From: an uncultured Bacteroidota bacterium
Lineage (GTDB): Bacteria > Bacteroidota > Bacteroidia > Flavobacteriales > UA16
Reading direction: 5' to 3'
DNA length: 15,657 bases
Assembly: GCA_902578505.1 (NCBI GenBank)
Contig: CACHDD010000022.1
Span: forward strand, 1-15,657
In this document: piece after piece, positions 6,677-13,399 of the stretch
Layout: each line of letters begins with the position of its first letter
Numbering within the stretch: the first letter of the stretch is position 1
Notes under the pieces: generated by a model
What the model was told of the DNA's origin: nothing
What the model saw: only the letters and a program-made list of their open reading frames with translations
Databases searched by the model: none
Made by a program: the position numbers and the translations under genes

Positions 6677-8878
6677 TTACCTCTTTATAAATCTAAACTT
6701 CTTCATTTTACCATCAGTTCGTTTATTAAGTAGATACAATCCACTCTGAAGCCTTGTTACATCAATAAAATCAAGATTCAATTTTCTTCCAGACTCAATC
6801 ATTCTCCCGTGGATATCATAAATCTCCCATACAGTAATACCATTAGATAATTCTGAAAACCAAATTTTATCATTTGTTGGATTAGGGTAAATCATGTGTC
6901 TAGAGTCGTCAAGATACGATATCCCTAAATCAGAATCCCAAGTCAAAGCTGCTATCACAGCATGAGTTGCAGTGACTTTTCCGTGGCCCCAAACTTGCTC
7001 TTCCTCATTAGGTAAAAAACCTGTATTGTCATCTACTCTAGCTGTATATTCCAAAATAGAACGGATATCATTAGAAGTTAATTCATGATTTGCCTCTAGC
7101 ATTAAAGCCACTACTCCAGCTGTAGCAGGACTGCTCATACTCGTGCCAGAAAGTCTTGCGAATTCGTATTCAGTTCCGTTAAATTCTATAGAGTTTGTTA
7201 TGCTATATCCTCCATCTCTAAATGAGCTCAAAGATGATTCAACATTAACTCCAGGTGCTGATATGTTTGGCTTAAGTCTACCATCTAAAGTAGGACCATA
7301 TGAAGAGAAGTTAGCTAATGTGCCACCCAATTCTGTTCCAACTGGGTTGATGAATTCAGATGAGTAAGCACCTACAGCTATTACTGTATTGCCGCACGCT
7401 GGTTGTTGAATGCCATAATATGGATCACCACCAAGCCAGCCAGGTTGGGCGGCTTGGAAGTCTTGACCCCAATTTCCAACATCATTTGTTAAGTGTGTGT
7501 TGTTCCAAGCGTGTACAATACCGCTTTCAGCAGTTACTTGCATTATCACAGATATATTTGCATCGCCTTTATGAATTCGCATTTGAATAAAAGGCCGGCC
7601 ATTAGCAGGGTGAGCATTCTCCATTATAACATCGTAGATGATGGTGTCATTGTTTACCACTTCAATTGTGTCTAACATAAATGGTCCATCTTCAGTGTCG
7701 TATATTGGAGTTTCGCCAGCAACAGTCGATAGCCCAACTATTAGCTGAAAACCCATTTTAAAAGATTCGCCAGGTTCACCCCAAAGTGTTAAGTTTTGAC
7801 CCCAAGCATTTGTGTTTGCATCAAGTGGGTAGAACTTTACACGAGAGCGAATAGTATCACCTTCAGATTGAAATGAGTGATTTATATGGTAATCTACTCC
7901 TCCATTGTTGCCATTTGAGCTTACAAATACAACTCCTTCTTCAGACATAGCATCAATAAACTGATTGCTAAGTGAAGTTCCGTCTGGAGTTCCCCATTGA
8001 GGAAGTCCCCAGCTGTTATTTATGACTAATCTCTTATCTTCCGATTCTGCAACACTTTGCATCCATGAAAATGCATCTAAGGCAGAAGCTTCATCAACCA
8101 TTAATGTTGCAAAGAGGAATTCTGCTGCGGGTGCCATTCCTTTCAAACCAATTCCTGAGCCACTACCCCCAGCGATACCTGCTACATGGGTGCCGTGGGT
8201 AGAATATCCATAGACATTTGATGTGTCACTTTGCATCATTTGTATGTCCATTGGTGATTCTGCTACAGTTCCATAACCAAACTCTACAGGTGATGGTCCA
8301 GATTGCTTGTACTGGTCCCAAACTCCTCGAATTCTTGAAAATGTGAGTGTTGTGTCATAAAACATTGGATGTGTATAATCAAATCCCCAATCGAGTATTC
8401 CAATTAATACGCCATCTCCGTGATAGGGTTGAGGTAGATTATATCCTAAATGTACGCTATCAACTCTTGTGCCATATATGGTCTTGTCTAAATGTGGTAC
8501 TGCACGAGACGCAAGTTCAATTAATTGCATTGGGGTTTGCCATAAGATATCCAGTGAAAAAGCGTCTATTCTAAATGAAGCTATTCCATTTATACATGCA
8601 CCTGCGTCTATTGATTCTTCTGCATCAGCCCAATTGCGCCATTCAGACTCCGATACATCATCAGATAATTTCCCAATAAATCCTACAGTTGCTTTCCCTT
8701 TAACTTCGGCTACAGGGTATGCACCAGTAACTTGCAAAAGGCTTTTGTAATCTTCATATTCTGTAACAAGATCTTTTAATTCTGAAATAGCTTGAAGATC
8801 TACTTGTGCTATTTTTTGAGATTTAAGCAGTCCAGAAATACACACAAATAAACTAAGGAGAGAAAGTCTAATTATCAT
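6677..8878 (-). CDS. S8 (subtilisin-like) serine protease with T9SS sorting domain
   Basis: 733 aa secreted endopeptidase. Signal peptide about 1-20. Residues 22-140 look like a propeptide region. The catalytic triad is complete: Asp163 in LIGILDWGFDYTHP, His228 in STHGTHVAG, and Ser580 in LSGTSMSSPATAG. The oxyanion Asn lies in FVSSNGNNGG (318-327). A beta-rich insertion of roughly 150 residues (about 330-480) separates the His and Ser blocks, as in longer Bacteroidota subtilases. Residues about 661-733 (HMIYPNPTNDKIWFSE to FRFIKR) are a T9SS type A tail, so it should be exported and cleaved or attached at the cell surface. It lies between the small lipoprotein gene (66 nt upstream) and the sulfotransferase-like gene (40 nt downstream). 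It is likely active and is the best functional call in the leftward run. Confidence 0.95.
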   Translation of the reverse strand: MIIRLSLLSLFVCISGLLKSQKIAQVDLQAISELKDLVTEYEDYKSLLQVTGAYPVAEVKGKATVGFIGKLSDDVSESEWRNWADAEESIDAGACINGIASFRIDAFSLDILWQTPMQLIELASRAVPHLDKTIYGTRVDSVHLGYNLPQPYHGDGVLIGILDWGFDYTHPMFYDTTLTFSRIRGVWDQYKQSGPSPVEFGYGTVAESPMDIQMMQSDTSNVYGYSTHGTHVAGIAGGSGSGIGLKGMAPAAEFLFATLMVDEASALDAFSWMQSVAESEDKRLVINNSWGLPQWGTPDGTSLSNQFIDAMSEEGVVFVSSNGNNGGVDYHINHSFQSEGDTIRSRVKFYPLDANTNAWGQNLTLWGEPGESFKMGFQLIVGLSTVAGETPIYDTEDGPFMLDTIEVVNNDTIIYDVIMENAHPANGRPFIQMRIHKGDANISVIMQVTAESGIVHAWNNTHLTNDVGNWGQDFQAAQPGWLGGDPYYGIQQPACGNTVIAVGAYSSEFINPVGTELGGTLANFSSYGPTLDGRLKPNISAPGVNVESSLSSFRDGGYSITNSIEFNGTEYEFARLSGTSMSSPATAGVVALMLEANHELTSNDIRSILEYTARVDDNTGFLPNEEEQVWGHGKVTATHAVIAALTWDSDLGISYLDDSRHMIYPNPTNDKIWFSELSNGITVWEIYDIHGRMIESGRKLNLDFIDVTRLQSGLYLLNKRTDGKMKKFRFIKR

Positions 8879-8944
8879 ATGGCTAAAGTAGCTATGAAGC
8901 TTTTAATCATTAGATTTATTTATGTTATGAATTAATGTCTGAGG

Positions 8945-9259
8945 TTAGTCTTCTAACACTTGACAATCTGTAAGCCAAACTATCTGGCCCATCATACAAA
9001 TCGAGACTGCTTCAAGTTCAATATCGTAATCAAAGCAAACTTCCATTCCGTCTTTTGGAATGAAGTTTATTTCATCCCAATTCAAAACTTCAAAAGTTGA
9101 AGAATCGCTGACAATTAGAAATCCACAACCATCGAACCCTGTATAATCTTTTATAACCCCTTGAGTTATCAATTCGCAATTTTGCTCTTCATCATCTAAA
9201 TCACACCTGATAAAAACTATAGGAAGGACTAAAACCAGAAAGTAGATTATTTTTCTCAT
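8945..9259 (-). CDS. Small putative surface lipoprotein of unknown function
   Basis: 104 aa from the ATG at 9259. The frame extends upstream to a TTG at 9343, but that would overlap the start of the divergent CotH gene and place an extra hydrophobic segment in front, so the internal ATG is preferred. MRKIIYFLVLVLPIVFIRC is a lipoprotein-type signal; the residue before Cys is an unusual Arg. The cysteine is followed by DLDDEEQ, an acidic stretch like the lipoprotein export signal that sends Bacteroidota lipoproteins to the cell surface. The rest is about 80 residues, has further cysteines, and includes the phrase YTGFDGCGFLIV. I do not recognise a named family. It is the first gene of the leftward secreted-protein run. 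A gene is well supported by frame and signal; its function is unknown. Confidence 0.75.
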   Translation of the reverse strand: MRKIIYFLVLVLPIVFIRCDLDDEEQNCELITQGVIKDYTGFDGCGFLIVSDSSTFEVLNWDEINFIPKDGMEVCFDYDIELEAVSICMMGQIVWLTDCQVLED

Positions 9260-9292
9260 TATATTAAATGAAGTAAACAAAATGATAAACCC

Positions 9293-9319
9293 CAAATATA
9301 TGGCTACCTTTAACACAAA
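9293..9319 (-). promoter_or_regulatory. Candidate Bacteroidota promoter for the leftward secreted-protein run
   Basis: On the minus strand, TATATTTG (9293-9300) matches the Bacteroidota -7 consensus TANNTTTG exactly. A TTTG (9316-9319) lies 15 nt upstream, somewhat closer than the usual roughly 19. Transcription would start near 9286 and leave a leader of about 27 nt before the lipoprotein ATG at 9259. Confidence 0.45.
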
Positions 9320-9337
9320 TATCTGATTCTTATTTTG

Positions 9338-11689
9338 ATGCAAAATAACATTTCACTTCTGATGGCTTTTACCTTGTTGTCATTTTCTGTATTTTCTCAA
9401 AATTTACCATTACAATGGACTCTTGAAGAGGAAGAGCACAGGCTTACTATTGGTGGTGTAGAACACGATGGGCTTTATGACGATACACAGGTTCTCGATG
9501 TTTACTTGGAATTTGATCAAAATAATTACGAGTTTCTTCTTGAGCAGAATTACAATGATGCCGAGGTAATCCCTGCCGTTATTACTGTTAATGGGGTAGA
9601 ATATTCGGAAGTAGGCGCTAGGTATAAAGGTCAAACCTCTTACTTCATGAACGAATCAGATAAGAAGTCATTTAACATTACAATGGACGAATACGACTCA
9701 TCTCAAGATCTTTTAGGCTACGAGTCTTTAAACTTTGCATGTGGTTATTTTGATCCTACTTGGCTTAGAGAGTTCATTTTTCAAAAAGTAATTCGTAAGT
9801 ACATTCCTGCTGCAGCAAGCTGCTTCATAAATCTTCACATAAATGGTGAGGATTGGGGTATTTATACCAATGTCCAACAAACCAATTCTGAATTTCTTGA
9901 CGAGTGGTTTATGGATAATTCTGGCGCACGTTGGCGTGCTGACTCACCCGATGGCTCTGGAGGTCCAGGTGGCGGAGGTGGCGGTCCAGGTGGCGGAGGT
10001 GGCGGCCCAAACTGGGGTGATGGAACTGCAGCATTAAACTATCACGGTCAAGACACAACAGAATACCAAGAATACTACACGTTAAAAATGTCTAGTATTA
10101 ATCATCCTTGGGATATGCTCTTACAGACTTGTGATATTCTAGAAAACACTCCATTAGATCAGTTATATAGTCAACTTAATTTAGTAATGGATGTAGATAG
10201 AGCTCTGTGGTTCTTAGCTGCTGAAAATGTTTTTGCAGATGACGACGGATACATCCATAAGGGAAAAATGGACTACCACATTTTTTATGAAGAAGAAACT
10301 GGCAGAATGGTTCCACTAGAATACGATGGCAACACAGTTTTAATGGAGAATCATGCTACTTGGGGACCTTTCTACAATGCAAACGATGAAAATTATCCAT
10401 TGCTTCACAGACTTCTCCAGGTTCCTGAAATCCGTCAAAGATACCTAGCTCATTACAGAGTGATGTTAGAGGAGATAAATCCTGATAATATTCACCCAAT
10501 GGTTAACTATTGGTCTGATTTCATTAGCGATATGGTCCAAAATGACCCTCATGCGATTTACTCTTTTGGACAGTTCAACAATGAAATTGATGAGCTGCTT
10601 GATGTAATTGAAACAAGGTATAACCACCTTGCAAATGCTCCAGAGGTAAATGTAACTCCTCCAACTATCAGTTCAGTTACTATGGAGAGTTCAAATGGCG
10701 TTTGGGCTAGCCCTGAACCAGACCTTTCGGCAACCATAACTGCTCATGCTAGTTATGGATCCGGAATTGATGCGGTAAATCTTTTCTATAGTAATGATGT
10801 AAATGGATTGTTTAACACGATAGAAATGGATTCCCAGGGTGATGGTTTGTATTCAGCTTTAATGCCTCCTGCGCCAGTTGGTTCAGTCGTTCGATTCTAC
10901 ATAGAGGCAGTTGGAGGAAATGATGTTGGCACTAGGTCATACATGCCAGCAGGTGCTGAACATGATACTTATTACTACACTGTAGACCCACCAGTTGTTG
11001 AGAGTCCTCAGATTGCTATTAATGAGCTTATGAGTAAGAATTCTATAACAGAGGCCGATGAGGCAGGTGAGTATGACGATTGGATTGAACTCTACAATTT
11101 GACCAATAGCGATGTGGATATAAGTGGGTGGCATTTAAGCGATAATCCTTGGAGTATGGACAAGTGGGAGTTTCCAGAAGGGACTACAATTGATGCTGGT
11201 GGTTACTTGATAATTTGGGCTGATGAGGATGGCTCTCAAGGCGATTTGCACGCGAATTTTAAACTTTCTGGATCTGGTGAGTCTCTTTACTTGAGCACTG
11301 CAGAAGAATACATTGTCGACCAAATTGTATTTCCATCTTCTGATGACGACATGGGGTATGCTAGAGTTCCGAATGGGACAGGAACATTCATATTTCAAGA
11401 CCCAACATTTAATGCAAACAATGATGCACATTCATCAGTTGACAGCTTGGCGTCTTCAGGTTTGGTTTTATTTCCTAATCCAGCTACTTCAGAATTCAAT
11501 TTAGTATTTAGTGAATTGCCGTCCCAGACATCTATGAGCATAATATCTACATCTGGCCAAGTTGTAATGTCTCGTACTATTACATCTATGATGACGACCA
11601 TAAGTGTGGATAAACTAAACTCCGGAATTTACCTTGTCTTGATAAGATCTGGGCGTGAAGTCTTTACTAAGAGAGTGATAGTTCAGTAG
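9338..11689 (+). CDS. CotH-kinase-like protein with lamin-tail domain and T9SS sorting domain
   Basis: 783 aa from the ATG at 9338; an in-frame TTG just before it is less likely. Signal peptide about 1-20. Residues 50-435 match the CotH family, secreted or spore-coat kinases with a protein-kinase-like fold: ARYKGQTSY (94-102) holds the likely nucleotide-contacting Lys97, then KKSFNITMDEYD (109-120), INLHINGEDWGIYTNVQQ (164-181) and MVPLEYDGN (324-332), where metal-binding acids are expected. A glycine/proline-rich loop lies at about 207-225. Residues 440-550 resemble a beta-sandwich linker. Residues 557-690 are a lamin-tail domain: IAINELMSKN, YDDWIELYNLTNSDVDISGW, and GGYLIIWAD. Residues about 708-783 (LVLFPNPATSEF to RVIVQ) are the T9SS tail. 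Kinase activity on a surface protein is possible but not shown. It diverges from the lipoprotein gene; umuD follows after 31 nt. Confidence 0.88.
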   Translation: MQNNISLLMAFTLLSFSVFSQNLPLQWTLEEEEHRLTIGGVEHDGLYDDTQVLDVYLEFDQNNYEFLLEQNYNDAEVIPAVITVNGVEYSEVGARYKGQTSYFMNESDKKSFNITMDEYDSSQDLLGYESLNFACGYFDPTWLREFIFQKVIRKYIPAAASCFINLHINGEDWGIYTNVQQTNSEFLDEWFMDNSGARWRADSPDGSGGPGGGGGGPGGGGGGPNWGDGTAALNYHGQDTTEYQEYYTLKMSSINHPWDMLLQTCDILENTPLDQLYSQLNLVMDVDRALWFLAAENVFADDDGYIHKGKMDYHIFYEEETGRMVPLEYDGNTVLMENHATWGPFYNANDENYPLLHRLLQVPEIRQRYLAHYRVMLEEINPDNIHPMVNYWSDFISDMVQNDPHAIYSFGQFNNEIDELLDVIETRYNHLANAPEVNVTPPTISSVTMESSNGVWASPEPDLSATITAHASYGSGIDAVNLFYSNDVNGLFNTIEMDSQGDGLYSALMPPAPVGSVVRFYIEAVGGNDVGTRSYMPAGAEHDTYYYTVDPPVVESPQIAINELMSKNSITEADEAGEYDDWIELYNLTNSDVDISGWHLSDNPWSMDKWEFPEGTTIDAGGYLIIWADEDGSQGDLHANFKLSGSGESLYLSTAEEYIVDQIVFPSSDDDMGYARVPNGTGTFIFQDPTFNANNDAHSSVDSLASSGLVLFPNPATSEFNLVFSELPSQTSMSIISTSGQVVMSRTITSMMTTISVDKLNSGIYLVLIRSGREVFTKRVIVQ
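9962..10003 (+). repeat. 21-bp Gly/Pro-coding tandem repeat in the CotH gene
   Basis: A 21-bp unit (ggtccaggtggcggaggtgg plus c) at 9962-9982 is repeated identically at 9983-10003, with a partial third start. It encodes GPGGGGG repeats in a loop of the kinase-like domain. Such a tract could vary in length by slippage in whole-codon steps. Confidence 0.85.
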
Positions 11690-11720
11690 TTATTTAAGTC
11701 TTACTTGAAACTATAATAAA

Positions 11721-12149
11721 ATGGAAAAAAAGCTTAAAGCATGTCTCGCAGAGGATGTCGACTTTGACTCCATACAACTTTTTGACGTAGCAGTTCCAGC
11801 AGGATTCCCATCTCCAGCCGAAGACCATATGGACCTTGATCTCGATCTTGGTTCATACCTAGTCCAACACCCTTCGGCTACGTTCTGCGTTAGGGTAGAG
11901 GGAGACTCCATGGTGGGCGCCGGTATTCAAAGCGGCGACGTAATTCTAATTGATCGTTCGTTAACTCCCAATAGAGGAAGTATAGTTCTAGCCGTTATAG
12001 ACGGAGAGTTTACTGTGAAGCGTGTAGATATAATTAATGATAAACTCTACCTTATTCCCGAGCATCCACATCTTAAACCAATGGAAGTGGCAGAGGATTC
12101 TACTTTTCAGGTTTGGGGCGTTGTAACATTCGTAATCCATAAGGTTTGA
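11721..12149 (+). CDS. umuD: UmuD-type S24 peptidase, subunit of translesion polymerase V
   Basis: 142 aa, close to the 139 of E. coli UmuD. Cytosolic self-cleaving protein; the cleaved dimer UmuD' joins UmuC. The cleavage site is Ala27-Gly28 in VAVPAGFPSPAEDH, where E. coli has Cys-Gly. Catalytic Ser63 is in VEGDSMVGAG and Lys100 in GEFTVKRV. HPSATF (50-55) is another conserved block. There is no N-terminal DNA-binding domain, which excludes LexA. The umuC gene begins in the last bases of this one. Upstream, CotH ends 31 nt away; I see no palindromic LexA-type operator or clear promoter there. Base composition appears richer in G+C than the surrounding genes. The call is secure. Confidence 0.95.
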   Translation: MEKKLKACLAEDVDFDSIQLFDVAVPAGFPSPAEDHMDLDLDLGSYLVQHPSATFCVRVEGDSMVGAGIQSGDVILIDRSLTPNRGSIVLAVIDGEFTVKRVDIINDKLYLIPEHPHLKPMEVAEDSTFQVWGVVTFVIHKV

Positions 12150-13399
12150 TAGCAATCGTCGACTGCAATAATTTCTACGCATCTTGCGAACGTATCTTTA
12201 GACCAAACCTAGAAGATAAGCCCGTTGTGGTGCTTTCAAATAACGACGGATGCGTCATAGCCCGAAGCAACGAGGCAAAGGCCTTAGGCATTAAAATGGG
12301 CACACCAGCATTCAAAAATGACAAGTTATTTGAGCGCAACAGAGTAAATGTTTTCTCTTGCAACTTCGCTTTATACGGGGATATGTCTAGACGCGTGATG
12401 GAATGCATAAAACCCGAAGCCGACGAACTCGAGATCTACTCGATTGACGAGGCATTCCTGACCTTTAAGGGGCCTGCTTCTGAGGAAAGGGCTCGGGCTT
12501 TGATGTCTAAGATTACCAAGTGGACGGGTATCCCTGTGTCAATAGGGTTGGCCCCTACAAAGACCCTAGCAAAGGTTGCCGTTAGAATAGCCAAAAAGAC
12601 TCCCTCGACAGGTGGAGTACATGCCCTTAAAACGCATGAAGAGATTGAAAACGCCTTGAGCAATTGCGACGTTGGTGACCTTTGGGGTATAGGACATAGA
12701 TCTGCGGCTAAGCTGAAATCGTTCGGCATACAATCTGCCCTGCAATTAACGCGTGCTCATAGCGGTTGGGTTCGCAAAAATCTTAGCATAACTGGGGTTC
12801 GCTTGCAAGAGGAGCTCCAGGGTATTATTTGCTCTCCAGTGAACGAGGTGGTTCCGCGCAAGCAAAATATTAGGACAGCAAGGTCGTTTGGAGTGGAAGT
12901 GGAAACCTACGAGGCGCTAAAAGAAGCCGTGGGAACCTTCGCCGTCAACTGCGCAACTAAGCTTAGGAAGGAGGGGAGCTGTTGCACCACGGTAACGGCC
13001 TTCGTACACACCAACCCATTTAAGCCAAATGCTTTTCAGTACAACAATTCCCGTACCCTCAAACTCGACGTCCCCACCAGTGATAACATAGAAATAGTCG
13101 CTGCTGCCATTAGGCTTCTAAAGGAAATTTACCGACCATTGTGCGCCTACAAAAAGGCAGGTGTAATGGTTGGAGGTATAGTCCCTGACACACAACTGCA
13201 ACTAGGTCTTTTCGACTCTGTCGACAGGTCGCGTCGCCAAGACCTCATGCAAAGCATAGACGAAATAAATTCCAAACTCGGCAGAGATAAAGTGCGCTTA
13301 GCAGTTCAAGGATTCGACAGAAAATGGCGTCTTAGACAGGAGCGACTTTCCCCCTGCTATACAACGAGATTTACAGATTTCCTAACCGTAAAAATCTAG
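12146..13399 (+). CDS. umuC: UmuC-type Y-family translesion DNA polymerase (TTG start)
   Basis: 417 aa (E. coli 422). It synthesises DNA across lesions with UmuD'. Active-site acids are present: Asp6 in AIVDCNNFYASCERIFRP and Asp101-Glu102 in IYSIDEAFL, with the conserved NNDGCVIARSNEAKALGI block (32-49). The helix-hairpin-helix segment (DLWGIGHRSAAKLKSFGI, about 178-195) and little-finger domain follow. LQLGLFD near residue 366 fits a beta-clamp binding motif. The start is TTG at 12146-12148, overlapping the umuD TGA as TTGA, which suggests translational coupling. The last base of its stop is 13399, so it overlaps the convergent secreted-protein gene by 4 nt. GC and codon use look higher in GC than neighbours, consistent with transfer or a separate history. 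No truncation is seen. Confidence 0.96.
   Translation: MIAIVDCNNFYASCERIFRPNLEDKPVVVLSNNDGCVIARSNEAKALGIKMGTPAFKNDKLFERNRVNVFSCNFALYGDMSRRVMECIKPEADELEIYSIDEAFLTFKGPASEERARALMSKITKWTGIPVSIGLAPTKTLAKVAVRIAKKTPSTGGVHALKTHEEIENALSNCDVGDLWGIGHRSAAKLKSFGIQSALQLTRAHSGWVRKNLSITGVRLQEELQGIICSPVNEVVPRKQNIRTARSFGVEVETYEALKEAVGTFAVNCATKLRKEGSCCTTVTAFVHTNPFKPNAFQYNNSRTLKLDVPTSDNIEIVAAAIRLLKEIYRPLCAYKKAGVMVGGIVPDTQLQLGLFDSVDRSRRQDLMQSIDEINSKLGRDKVRLAVQGFDRKWRLRQERLSPCYTTRFTDFLTVKI

Noticed and set aside
7143..8750. Several short rightward open frames opposite the subtilase gene
   Set aside because: They have no recognisable motifs and lie wholly within a gene with an intact catalytic triad on the other strand.
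9260..9343. Longer lipoprotein starting at the TTG at 9343
   Set aside because: It would overlap the divergent CotH start, cover the candidate promoter and place a second hydrophobic stretch ahead of a good lipoprotein signal.
11690..11720. LexA-type operator before umuD
   Set aside because: Only a 4-bp imperfect palindrome (aagt/actt) is visible; it matches no SOS box I know.
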